Assembly (NCBI RefSeq): GCF_018691265.1 | Contig: NW_024881329.1 | Coordinates: 1,364,001 to 1,428,000, forward strand | Source: Tyto alba | Lineage: Eukaryota; Chordata; Aves; Strigiformes; Tytonidae | DNA length: 64,000 bases | Direction of reading: 5' to 3' | In this document: piece after piece, positions 13,583-26,100 of the stretch | How positions within the stretch are numbered: position 1 is the stretch's first letter | How the letters are laid out: every line of letters starts with the position of its first letter | Made by a program: the position numbers and the translations under genes | Notes under the pieces: model-generated | Seen by the model: only the letters and a program-made list of their open reading frames with translations | What the model was told of the DNA's origin: nothing | Databases searched by the model: none

Positions 13583-16500
13583 GTGAGATTGGACTCGGCG
13601 CTTGTCCCGTTTTAACTTCGCTGCGGTTTGCCGTGAGCCGTGCGGAGCTAAAGTGGAAGAGGAGCGGTGGGCGGGAGGTGCACGCCGCAGCCTGCATGGC
13701 CCGGGGCGTTCTCCCCGGGACCGGAGCGCCCAGGGAAGCTCCCCCTGCTCGGGGGGCAGCGGCCGGCCGCCGGGAAAGCACCCGGTTTTGTTGGGTATCC
13801 CAACCCGGGGAGGCTCCCTCAAAGAGGGTGACGCGCCTTGAAACGGTTTTCTTGCATTTCTTTAACCTAAGGACGGGGGAAGCATCAGGCGCAGCCTGTG
13901 TGTGGTTTGCAAAGCGTGCTGTGATGGCTGCAAACTTTAGGGACAGACGCTGCCGTTCTGGGGGCTCTGGGATGAAGCATTAGTCTGAACACTGTCAGTC
14001 CTTATTGTTCTCTTGTGACAGCGTTAGCATTATGCCGATTGTCCTTGGGCAGAGCAGAAATTCTCCAGAAGTGTGTTTTATTTTCCTGGTAAAGTGTCTG
14101 TGAGTTGATACAGTGCGCAGCGTGGAGCCATTACTGTCAGGCATATAAATAATTGTGTCTTAATGCACAGCTTATGTTAATATGTCTTTCGTGACTATTT
14201 TTCGAACGACTGGATTATTGACCCTCTGCACAGAAATGCCAGACCTAACTTGAACTATAAAAGAGCAAATAGTTTTGTTTTAACAAATGAGGGTGGTTTG
14301 AAAGCATTTTTACAATTCTGATTGCTAGTGAAAAGACAGTAATTTTTGCAGTCCCAGGAACAATTATATGCAGTTGTGAACTGGGTGAATTGACTTGGCA
14401 TGGAGGGTAGATGAACCTCCTGCGATCTCTACATTATTATCATTATTGTTATTGTAGGCCAGCGGGAGCCAAACTATGTCTTTTCTTTTTCTCCTTTGAT
14501 TTCCTTTTTTTTATTGGGAGTTGAGAATTTGGAGATTGTGCTTTGATGCATTTTCAGCACCAGGGCTCCAAAGCAATTTTCTTACTGAACTGTGCAGTGA
14601 AAGGCATTTGTGTTTGGAGAGGGAAATTTTGCAATTGGGAGTGAGAAAGGGGGGCTGTCACAGGGGCTTCATGGCTGAGCCACATCGTTAGATGTAAGAT
14701 AGCATCTTGAAGGTGCCTTGTAGAAATGTGCTTGCTTATTTCATAAAAACAAAACTGAATTTTAATTTTCAGACCTAGTTCTGGTATCTGACTTTGGGTA
14801 GCGTATTTTTTCAAATAAAAATTTACTCTGGTTGTTCTTGCAGCATTACTTTAACTTTGTTACGACTTTTCTGGATAACCTGCTTTGGCTGGCTGATTGG
14901 CTTAATGAACTAGTAGGTCTTTTATGGCTGTAGCTTCTTTGATCCTAGAAAATGTAAAGATTTTTATGATCTATGACCTGGGGAGACTGCTACATACTGA
15001 GAACATTCTCTGCCCAGCTTCATGTATCCTCTGCTTAATCTGACTTTGCCAAACCACAGAGTTCTGTTTGAAAGAGTTGGGGGGGATGAGCAGACATGTG
15101 ACTATCAGGAATCAGAGTCGGTGTTCTATGGGCTGTAGCTCAGGCTGATGAGGGTGGCTCCTGCAGAGTGAGCCAGTTGTGGCATGCCGCCTCTCAACTC
15201 TTTTTTGCAGGTGAGCTGGGTACTGCTGACACTCAGCTGTGGTATTTTAGTCGAATTTGGGCTCTTCTACCATCCTTCTGAAGAGGGATGAGGACTGGAA
15301 AGAATTGGAGAGTTAGGTCTCTTTAAGCATCCCTTGAAGAGTAATTGCAAGAATTGGAGTCCTATCTCCTAGAACTGATCCTAGCCCAAGCATGGCTCTT
15401 TCTCACAGTAAGTTCTTCTCCCATGTCTGGTCCCTTACCACCTTCAACAAGCAGCAGTCCCCAAACTGCTGATTCTTTGGGCCTTCAGACAGCCTGGTGG
15501 TCAGAAAACCCCTTGGAGCACTCCTCAGCATTGAGCAGAAGAGACTCCCCTCGAACTAGTCAAGTTGAAGTAAATTTGAGAACTGTGGACTGCTTTTCTG
15601 ATGTGCTTCTGGAACAGTTTCTTTCGCGTGAAGCTTTGTTGAGGGGCACTGCAGATAATATATCCCACTTCTTGGTTAATGCAGTACAGAACCTCTTCCT
15701 CTGATCTGAACAACTTTTGAAAGCTGACAGTGTTCTGTCCCACCATCACTGTTGGGTTGAGGCTTGTTCTTGGCAATTTTTTTTTGGATTTAGACCTACA
15801 AAATTTAGCTAGGCATGATTGCTCTGTGGCATTGTTAGTGATGAGTACTGAAATCCTAGATTCGTGACTAAGGAGTAAATCCTGCTTTCTGTTCTCCCAT
15901 CCACAAAATGTAAGAGAAAATACTGCTGCTTGTTTGAAAAACAAACCCATAAAAAGTCAGTTAAGTGACCTGACTGAACTACTCTTAAAATACTTTTATA
16001 GCTTGAGTGGCCATATGACCTCCTGGAGCTCATGTTGGCAGATTGTGTCTTTTGTGACCTTGACTCTGTAATTAGGGCTGTAGGAAGGAGTCGTGGGATC
16101 TCTGCATTTGTACTGGTAGCATGAGAAACCAGTGGCTGAGAAATTTTTTTGTTTGTGTGTTTTACTTTGTGGGTTGCAGTAGGTCAAGTTTAGGTGTGCA
16201 CCCTCACGAGTCTGGAGACTTTTCACCTTTCACTGCTTCTCAGCTTCTGTGGTTGTTCCCCATCTCCTGGCTGCTTGTTGCTGCACGCATGTAGATAATC
16301 ACCTGAACTGAAGACTGATTTGCCAGCTAGATAGCGTTGTGTTCAATCAATGGTAGTGAATTGTTATTTAAATACAGGGCTTTTTAGAAGAACTTTTTGG
16401 TGAAGGATTGTTTTGGTACTGTTGATCACAACTTGCAACTTGTGGATAAGCCCTGTTGGCTCTGTTTGGAGTTAAAAGTTCTGTTTCCTGTTGCTTTCTG

Positions 16501-19500
16501 TGGTCATTTGGAGACAGAATGTTACCAGTTTTCACTCCATCTCTGACCAACACTTCAGAATCACGTACGTGATTGCAAAAGGTTGTGGTACCATATTCAA
16601 TACCTCGGATCATAACAAAGCCAGAGAAGAACCCTAAGAGAGAAACACTTGTATGAATCTTGAAATGAGTGATTAAATAGGAAATTAGTCAGGAACTGAA
16701 GTGTGACGTGGAAGACTTAATGAATAAATGTGTAGCAAGTAGAGAACCAGAGTGAAAGGGGAAGCTAAAAAAACCCCCCAAAGTGCAAGATAAAGCTTGG
16801 CTGCTGTTTTCTCAGGCATATTCTACCCTCCTGCAGATCTACTGTTGGGCTTTCTGTAGTTCTGGTTAACTACTCAGAAGTGTGTCATTCATCCCGTTCC
16901 ACAAAAGGGAAAGAAAAGTGGCTCCCTCTGGAGCTAGCTAGTGTGACTTTGGAAGGACTTTCCTCCTTTCCCTTTAAAGCGTGCAGGCTCAAGGAGCAAA
17001 GACTGAGCTGGAATCTTGATTTGTTTTCCTCTTGATTTTTTTTGAGTGGGTGGCTTTCTGCCCCGTTATGTGTGTACACACACCCCCCCCCCCCGCCCCA
17101 TTGCATACAGCTTTACATGTGATGGTAAGGGAGAAAGCCAAGAAGGAGAGACGGGGCTGATAGAAGGAGGAAAGATTTGTCTACTCTGTAGAAGTTTTCA
17201 TTGTTTAGTTGCCCTGCATGCTGTTTAATAGCTGCTCAGGCCCCTGGATTTAGTGAAACAAATACAGAAGCTGCTAAGCAAGTAGAAATGCAGAGAAAGC
17301 TCTCTACGCTGGGGATGCGACTGCAGCTTCGCTGTAATACCAGTCAAGCCTGATGCTGCTGATTTCATTAAAAGCAACATTCGGGGCCTCAAAGCAGGGT
17401 TTAATACTTGCTATATATTTTTTTTTGCATATGCTGACCTTATCTGGTAAGCCTGTAATATTTGTTGCAATGAAGAGCAGCTGCTGCATAAATACATGTA
17501 TAATATCAGTTGCCAATTCTGAAAGCTGTGCTGAGACTGTGACTTGTTTGAAGTGGGGTTGCTATTAAAAGGCAGGTGGCAGGATGTTTATTTTACACCT
17601 TGTTAATTGCTTGTTTTTCCTGCTGTAATTGGCTTCCTAATGGGGGCAGAATGCGCTTGGTTTTGCACACAAAGCTTCATTAGTGACAACCGATGGAAAG
17701 GATTCGAGGGGTGGGATTTGTATGAAATATATATGTATATAAAGTAACAGATGTCTCTGCTAAATACTGTATGAGGAAGTCAAGTCCCATAGATGTGTCC
17801 AAAAATGCAAATGTTTTTCCATAAAACAATATAAGGTATCTCTGTGTTAAATGTAAAGATCACCGCCTATTACTTGAGAAGGGGGCAGAGACTTTATCTT
17901 GCTATTTTTGTGGGGCAGAGACTTGGTTCTGCTTCACTGGACAGGAGTTAGGATGCTGGGATGGTGCTCTGACATCATACACCTACTCATGAAGATATCT
18001 TTAATGATCTCTGTGGCGTGTCTGGTGATTTCTCCTGCTAACGAACTGGGAGGAGATGGTGAGCCGTGGCAGCGTTCAGTAGCTTTCTCAGATTTCTGGA
18101 GTCTTCTCTGCTGCTTGTGTATATGAGTGCATTTTCAGGTGTCCTCCCGTGGTGTCAGGGTGAGTATTTTCAGGATGATGCTGGTTGTGTTTAGAAGTGA
18201 GAGTCGAGGTGTTCTGGCTAGGGATGGGTGCTCCCCAGAGGTGGTTCTTGCTTTAATAATGACTTTTTAAAATGTGGTGTAAGGTTCCTTAGTGTAAGAG
18301 ACTGGTCTAAGAATTGTCTGTTGATGGTCATCACTGATGATCATCAGACACCATTGTGTCTGCCGTGAACAGAATTTTGTGCTGTTTGGTTTAATATGCT
18401 ATTGCACCTGTAGAGGTTGCTGTAGGTGGCAGGTGAGTGTAGTGTTGTGTGTGTTTGTGTACATATATACATATATATGTACCTGTGTATAAAATTAATA
18501 ATGAAAAGGTGAGATAACCCTTCATGGAAATGGCTTATCCAGAACTCCTCCTCTCCTCTCCTCCACCAACCCCTCCCCCCCTCCTTTTAAAATTTTTTAT
18601 AAGCACTGAGATGGGATTAGATAAAACACCCATCTACTCCCTCCCTCACTTCTCTGCTTGTTTTTATCTGTCATATATGTTCTCAGTAAGGTCACTTCAA
18701 GGCAAAAGTATAATGTTTGCCAGTCTTGGATTGACATATTTTATAAGAAAAAGCCTTTATTACATGAATATATCACAGCCTAATGGCTGTTTCATGTTGG
18801 GGGAGGGAGAGTAATATCCTGAGGCAGTATTTTAATCAGAAAGATCACGGGAGCTGCCCATCAGCTCCGCTCTTCCATGCAAGTGTCCTCAGATGACAAA
18901 ATAACCCCCTTTCTTGGGATAATGCTTTTCATTTCTGCAGAATCTTTCCTTCCAGAGTAAAGGATAGAGCATGGAGTTGAGGTGAGGCCAGGACTTGCCG
19001 TTTATTAATGCTTGGAGGGAGGAGTCCCAAGGTGGTCCATGGTAAAAGCAATATGTGCATTCCCATTGAATTTATGGATGTACTTTTGTCTCTGATTTAC
19101 TTCCTGTCTCTGGCTGGGAACTTTTTTCTCCGGGTGTATAAGCAGGTCCTCTTCCATCAAGATTTTTCTCTATTTAAAGAGACTGCAGCAAGCCAGTCCT
19201 CTTGTAGTACTTTGCCCTTGCATCTATAAGTCTCTGAACTCCAAATGAAAAGGAATGGGGGGATTTTCTAACTTGTTTTTGAAGCCTTAACTCCTGAGGC
19301 TCTCGTAAGTGATGATGGGTGTATTTGGAATAAAGAATTAAAGAGCAGGCTCTGCTGAAGGCTATCTTTTGGGAGATGCTTATCTCTGTATTTAAACCTG
19401 ATGCTTGGGCGTTTCCTTCCATCTGTCTTCTGGCTGGTTTTGTGTCTTGCAAGTCTTCATGAGAGTGGGAATAAAAGATGGTTGTTATAAGTATGAGCAA

Positions 19501-19988
19501 AGATCCATCTTGCCGAGTACCTTGTCTCTGCCAGTGGTCAGTAGTGGCTACTTAAGGAAGCAGGTAAGCTTAAAGCAAGTGTGCAGTAGTAATACAGCGA
19601 GATGCTCGCCTTTTATGTTTCTTGTCCCAGAACTGACTAGGTAGGCAAGAAAATGCAGTTTTTCTGCTTAAAGCCACTCACTCAGCTTGGGCATGCCACC
19701 CTGTTGCATCCAGATTAAGGTGCTGTATGAAAGCTGGATGTCCTAAACCAGCTCTAAAAATGCCCCTGCTATGTGCTGCATCCTGGGGAAAGACCGTTAT
19801 TTCTGGGAAAGTCACTTTTGGTGTACAGAGCCCGAGACCTCCCAGCATATGGGGCTTCCAGCATGGGTGTGGGGAGGAGGGCAGAGTTGATGCATAGGAT
19901 ATCATGTTGCCACTCAGATGAGTGAGCTGCTGTGCACCTATGGTCGTGCCATCCACAGGGAACATTCCATTGCTCTGTTCATTGAGCT

Positions 19989-20012
19989 GCTGTTTTTAAA
20001 ATTAAAAACAGC
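19989..20012. repeat. short perfect inverted repeat (10-bp stem, 4-base loop)
   Basis: GCTGTTTTTA is followed after AAAT by TAAAAACAGC. It would form a 10-bp stem in single-stranded DNA or RNA. It is AT-rich and isolated, with no neighbouring sign of a functional RNA. Confidence 0.7.
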
Positions 20013-20057
20013 CAAATGTTTCATAAAATATTAAGAGCCACTGCTTTAGCGTCTCTC

Positions 20058-20159
20058 ATCATCACCCTAAGGACACACAAAGTGACATACTTAATCTGAA
20101 GCCAATCAGCTTGGTCGTTCTCTCACCTTAAGGATGCATTAAGGTGACATGCTTCATCT
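20058..20159 (+). repeat. diverged tandem duplication, about 62-64 bp period
   Basis: The block at 20058-20097 (ACCCTAAGGA...GTGACATACTTAATCT) is repeated in diverged form at 20121-20159 (ACCTTAAGGA...GTGACATGCTTCATCT). Two copies are seen; a third is not evident. Confidence 0.6.
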
Positions 20160-23100
20160 CACAAGGGATGCTGAAACTATCACACTGCAGAACTGGTAAC
20201 CGTAGGGGTCCTGCACTTTAACTGTGGATTCTCAAATGAAATTTTGCAGAAGCAATACAGTTTGCTTTGTATAAGTGAATTCCTTTTTGTTAGAGAAGTG
20301 TGTCTTGAAAAAAATATTGAGGTAATACAGTGGTAGACACAAGCACAGTGACTGCTCTGCAGGAAAGAAAGAAATTACAGCATGTTTTGTATGAAAGACC
20401 AGGAACTGTTGTTTCAGTGGGTAAAGGGGGAGAAGCCTCTACCTTCCTCAAACACTCTTTATGAATATGGATTTTGAAGCTGTTTTGCTTGCAGGTGAAC
20501 TCCTTTTTCATTCAAGAGCCAATTCCAGCATTTTAATCACAACACAGTGGCACTGGAGTAGCAGAGGGTTGGGAAACTGGGGGGTGTAGTAGCCCCAGGA
20601 CTAGAAAGCTGGGGGAGGGTCTCCAGCTTCCTGCAGAGAAGCCCGGAGGCTTGCACCCTGCTGAAACGTAGTACATGGGAGCTGGGACCGAGCTGTGGAG
20701 AGCTAGCTTGCACTGAATTTTCCATCATCTCCTGCCTCTACCTAGCAGTTCTAGCACTCTTCAGCGTTTGAACCGTACTTCGGAATGCTGCAACATACTG
20801 GGTTCTATAGTCATGAAGTTTTAGTAAATTCGAGATACAAGACCAACTTGACTTCTGAATGTGCTGGTGGTTTTCGGTTGCGTTGCCTCCAAGCTCAGTA
20901 AGTAATGACACGCCCGGTAAGTTACTCTTGCGTTCCCACCGCACACAGCTAAATCACACACGTGCACATCAGGGAGCAGTTATTCAGGAGTCTGAAGGGC
21001 AGCAGTTCCTTTGTCTGATCTGATACACTGCTGCTGCTTTGTTTGGTGGTGGTGTGAGGGAATAATAAAGTAAAGCCTTCAATCGTATGTCCTGATCAGA
21101 GAGGGTCGTCTGTAGTGATTGGTAGGTCCCCTTGGAACAATAGGCTGCTTGATCTGTGCCCAAGGACTGATGGGTTTGGTTGGGGTTTTGCATTCATTTT
21201 TGGCCTAAGTAATAGTGAGATCAGGGTTGCAGTTTTGTTGGCAGCTTGCCTTCAAATGCCTGCCTGAACTGAAATGGTACTTACCTGTATGTAACTCTCC
21301 TCTCCCCAAACCTTTTTGGAGAGCACTTTTCCTGTCTCCTTTAGGATATGCTGAGTGTTTTAAGGACCCCCGGATTATTTTGATTGCTTCAACTGGCGCT
21401 CTCCCAACTAGGCATAAACCAAAGACATCTTTCCACCTTGGACCCCCCCACCTGATGAGCCACATGCTGAACGAATGGATGTGGGTTCTCTTCCCTGGGA
21501 CGTTCCCCCAGCCAGGGCTTTTTCCTGCAGCCCCCTTGTATGACCTTGTCAAGCTGTTTCACTTCTATTTGATTTATGACATTTGCCATTCTCAGTAGAG
21601 ATGCTAAAGAGCTTAATATTGTGAAAGATAGCTTCTTCTGTTTGTATTGAGAAACCTCTGAAGATGAATGTGTGTGTGGATTCTGCTTAGCTCTGTAATA
21701 ACTGAATTGTGCAGTGGTTTATCTGTAACGTGGGTGAATGTTAGCTATGCACAGTGTTACAGAAAGGATGCTGCCTGTCTGCATCTGGGCCAAAGGTGTA
21801 TTTGGATGTATTTGCATTTCTGCAAAGGAGATGCTTTTTTCTGCTTCTCTGAGCTACATCCCCAGTGTGTGGGGTCAGTTTAGAGCAGAGATGCTCTAGC
21901 TTCTTAAAATGCATGCTGAACAAATATACTTTCCCTCTTATCCTGCAGAACTAAATGGTATGTGAGTGAAAGACTGGCTTTCCCCCCAGCACCTGTGCAG
22001 CCACCTTTTGGGCTGAGGAAGGGTTTGTGGAGCACAGAAGAGCTATTCCTGCTGTAGAGAAGTGCTGGTTCGATGCCCTTTTTCAAGCATCCCTGGCTTC
22101 AGCCACAGAGGTAGTGGGCTAGGGCTGTGCTGCCTGTACTCTGCTGCCTAGGCATTCCACCTTTGTCAGAGTGAATCAGGGCATCTGGAGGAAAGGGACT
22201 GTGGGATGACTAGGACTTTCGTCACCCACAGAGGAAAATTTCTTGCTTGGAGAGCAGATAATAGAATGTATACCAGAAAGCAAGAACTGCCCAGAAGATC
22301 CTGCTCTCCTGCTAGAGGGGAGGGCACAGAGCTACGCTCAGAAGTAGAAGATGAGGTTTCTTCATCTAGATGCAGCGGTAGGCTTGAGAAGCAGTTATTT
22401 TCTGAAAGTTGCCTGTGGTCTCTTACTGTTCTATTGGGGTTTTATGTTTCTTTGCTCTCTCTGTCAGTAAAGGACCATTTCATTTTGGCAGTGTCCTACT
22501 GTTTAAATTATGGTTAGGGCCAGTTTATTGTGGACCTGTTTAGCATCAGTTTTATTGCTTGCCTGCATTCCTCCTCTGCTGCGGGATTGTCATTGCAGTG
22601 CCTTTTGGGTGTCTTCTTTACTGTCAACTGGCCTGACTCCTAAGGCTTGAAAAGCTGTTTGGGGATTCCTCTGGGAGCCTAAGGGAGTTATTGGAAGGAA
22701 GTCAAATTCTCATAAGTTCTTGAGAAAGCTGTCATAAGCCTTGTGGCTGCTGGGTTATTGCCAAGTCCTTTATTCATGGGACCCATGATGAGCCATTACT
22801 AGACAATAATGGTTTCAGGTTCCTTTGTACTGTATTATGAAAGAAGAACCAGTTCTGGGCCATTGTTTTGGCCAATGTAAGAACACACAAATGCTCTGTA
22901 CCAAAGCATTTACAGTTTAATAAGCCTTGTTTTCTGGCTTTTTTTTTTTTTTTTTTTCCTTTCCCCAGGGCTCTTTCTCTGTGCACCCAGTTTACCTGTT
23001 GCAGGTTGTCTTAGCAATGATTCATCCAAAGTAAGACTGCTTTTGCATCCTGTGGCTTTTGGCAACTGGAAGCCCCATCTGCCATGCGCAGTGCTGATTC

Positions 23101-26100
23101 TGACAGCAAGTGCTGCTGCTGTGGATGAGCTAACTGTCCTTTACCGCTGCTTAAGTTATTTGTTACAGTAAGGAAAATGGTTTTGATGACCCCTCTTGGT
23201 GATATTTCCTTAGTGTTTGTATAAATATATATGTGCATACACACACACAGAGTGTATGCATTAACCCTGTCTTTGCCTGTTTGTGACTAGTTCTGTTGGA
23301 CAGGCTTTTGTAGAAGTTGCGGAGTTGCTCTGACCCTGCGTATATTTGCCCTGCATCCTCAAGACATTTGGCAGTTTGTTGTCCCCTTATCTGCCTCTGC
23401 AGCAAAAGGTGTGGAAGTCAGAACTAGCTGACATTCCTCACGGCGTTTCCTTTTTATGGCTGCTAGCTCATGGCTTTCTTCTGCTTCATGGTGGACAGTG
23501 TTTAGTACAACCTAATTTTGAATAGCTAGTGCCGAAGTTTTCACTTCCCATGGGAAGGAGGTACTCCACCCAAACAGCTTTTGTTCCATGGGTGTCTGTC
23601 TTGGTGCAATCTTCTTCTGCTTTTAGTTTAGTCCAATTGCCCTACGCTCTAACCACTTAGCAAAAAATGAGTGGATTAAAAAGTTATCCAGAATAGTATT
23701 GAAATGTCAAGCATATGCATTCAAAGTCATTTCAAATACTCAAATTTAAAATTAAATGTGTTGGTGCGTTGAAATTGTTTGATACATCTCTCTGTTTGGG
23801 ACTGAGCTGGGATGGAATCCAAACCAAACCATGTGAGATCCCTGGAGGGAAACGTGCAATGCAAATTGGAGGTAGAAAAGTCAGTCTGAGCTTTGGTTTG
23901 GCTTTGTCTTTGCAGCTTCTGAATGTATGCCAGCTGTGGATGAACAGCAATAGGACAAATATTTAGGTGCTGCTGTACAGCCTATGGAAGCTTTTATTCA
24001 GTGGCATGCATTACAGATTTCATACCAGCTCTGAAAAATTGTGTTTCCATCAAAACCCACAGCACTTCATTTCAGCACAATGTTCTGCCAGCCCTGAAAT
24101 GTGTCTGCATTTGCTCGCAGAAAGCTTGCTCGGATGCAGGGCTCGGTTCCGTCTATTCCTCTCTTTTCTTGGCTTGCCTTCTGCAGATAAAATAATAGTT
24201 ACAATAAAAGGCCCCAGAAAAATCCTCTCCAAAATGTTGCTGTTTTAGTGGATATATTGATGATTTTAGCGGTCATTTAAAGTGTTAGTGTTTGGTTTTT
24301 TTTTTGTTGTTGTTTGTTTTTCTTTTTTAATTTGCAACTTCTTATTTTGATTTGAAGTATTTGAAGATTTACACATGATAGCACTACAGTGTAGCTAGGC
24401 ATTTGGTCAGCTGCATGGATATTGGCAAACAAGTTAGGGGATGTGTTTGAGCCACAATTTGGAAGAGCTAGGGTGGAACGCTGGAAGTACTGGGGAAAAA
24501 GAAGCTTTTCTGAAATGTGATATACCAAGCTGCCTTAGTGTTTATTAAATGTGAAGGGTCAGAGCGGACACAACAAATTTGAGGGACTGGGGAAGGAAGA
24601 AGTCACAGAGAATGCAAAAAGCCACACTGGCATTGAGCACCTGTGGGTGGAGGTGAACGTGAGTGTGCAGATGATGGAAGTGGAGTGTGACTGTTAGTGG
24701 TTTCTAGATTTACTGTGGAACAGTTTGCATCACCACAGACGCACAGAAAGTTGCTGCACGCAAGTCTGGCCTTGACTTGCAGCAGCTGCCGATGGGCCTT
24801 AATGTCAGCGAGGATCACTGGAGTGCGATGGATCTCGTGCTGTTTACCCAGCACTTGTCCTGCAGCTTGTGCTGAGTGGCATGGGCTGGACTGGGTGTAG
24901 CAAGGAGGAGATGATGTCAACAGGGTGGGAAAATTCTCTTCTGACTTTACAGGGCAGAGTGTTGTGGAAATATGAGGGAATGGGGAGTTGATAGTCATAA
25001 AGGAAGTCAAGACAGGGTTTTACTTTGATGTAGCAACACATGGATGATGAGGTTTGAAGGTTGAAGACGCTGGCTGTAGATGCTTCAGTTTATCTGCAGA
25101 AGTCAAAGTTCTCTTTTGAAAGGTTTCCTTCTAAGACAGGGTGAGCGTAATGTGCATACTGTGTTATGGTGTATGATGTATGCATGTAAAATTGCCTTTC
25201 ACAGTGTCCTGCTGCTGCGGAGTGGATCAGACTGGCTCTCCTTCTCTGCTTATGCCAATGAAAATAAATTGCCCCACCATGACTTGTGAGGAAAGCAGTG
25301 TTCTGTAATCCTGTGTATAAGGCCACTGGCCAACAGTGTTGAAAACAAAGCCAGCCCTTCCTGTGGTGTTGGATGCTGCTTCTAGGCAGGTCAGGAGCCA
25401 GTTGGGCAGGGAGGCAGCAAAGCTGTCGCTTCTGCAACTTCCTTACTCATGACTGCTGAAAGGGACTCTTCTCTGAAGTGTGGACAATACATGTTTTTCT
25501 CACCCCTTTCCTCTCGCCCCATCTCCCAGTTACTTCAGACAGCCCTGTTGCTTCTGTCAGGGAAGGTGCTGCTTTTTTGCAGCTCATAGAGCAGGGGAAG
25601 AGGCATTGAACATATGGTATTTTGTTCCAGACAGTTTTTACACCCCTCCCATTTCTGTTTTCTCTTTTTAAAAGCTTCGCAGAGTAAAAGCTGAAGCTGT
25701 AATGACGCAGGAGGAAGGAGGGAGAAGGAGCCTTCCCTCTTAATTTTTTGCTGTTTATGTGTTACTGATGAAGTAGAGCATGGTGTTGAGTGTTAGTGTC
25801 TCTACGCAGTGGTGTGGAGCAAGTGCCTCAAATTTGAGTCACAAGGGGCATAGCTGAAAGGGGATTGCATGGGCAGGGCTGAAGGAGAGAGGCAAATGCT
25901 GGAAGCTGGAACTCTGAGCAGCTGAGAGAAGGGGGCTGCGGCTGATTTAGCTCTGTCCCCTGCCTGTTTCTTCTTTTCTTATTTTTTTTTGCCAGTTCTG
26001 ATAGCAGAGCACAGGAGCATATACAGGGTATGATTTAAGGGAGCTATCAGCATCCTGAATGCTGTCCTCTGCTTGTGAGAACACCTCAGGCCTTCTAAGC

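Larger units (their letters stand above)
12345..13850. promoter_or_regulatory. CpG island
   Basis: Roughly 1.5 kb of sequence very rich in G+C and CpG, bounded by AT-rich sequence on both sides. It covers the POLR2L 5' end on its left and GC-rich, presumably transcribed leader sequence on its right. It includes alternating GC (12945-12959), a GA/GAGC block (13018-13056), a GGT tract (13247-13268), and two long T runs (13458-13476 and 13483-13498). Long frames here on both strands (up to 486 codons) have low-complexity Ala/Arg/Pro/Ser composition and are not credible genes. Confidence 0.85.

Noticed and set aside
12321..13781. 486-codon minus-strand frame across the CpG island
   Set aside because: The composition is low-complexity Arg/Pro/Ala/Ser, with a poly-Lys stretch from the poly-T tract. 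It overlaps the POLR2L promoter and shows no domain. Stop codons are rare in such GC-rich sequence.
13696..13983. ATG with MARG-like start reminiscent of tetraspanin N-termini
   Set aside because: The similarity ends after four residues. No CLQ..KY motif or membrane segment follows, and the frame is GC-driven.
18440..18490. TG/TA-rich tract as a possible microsatellite or CRISPR-like array
   Set aside because: Irregular short TG and ATAT stretches without uniform units. No direct-repeat/spacer structure is present anywhere in the window.
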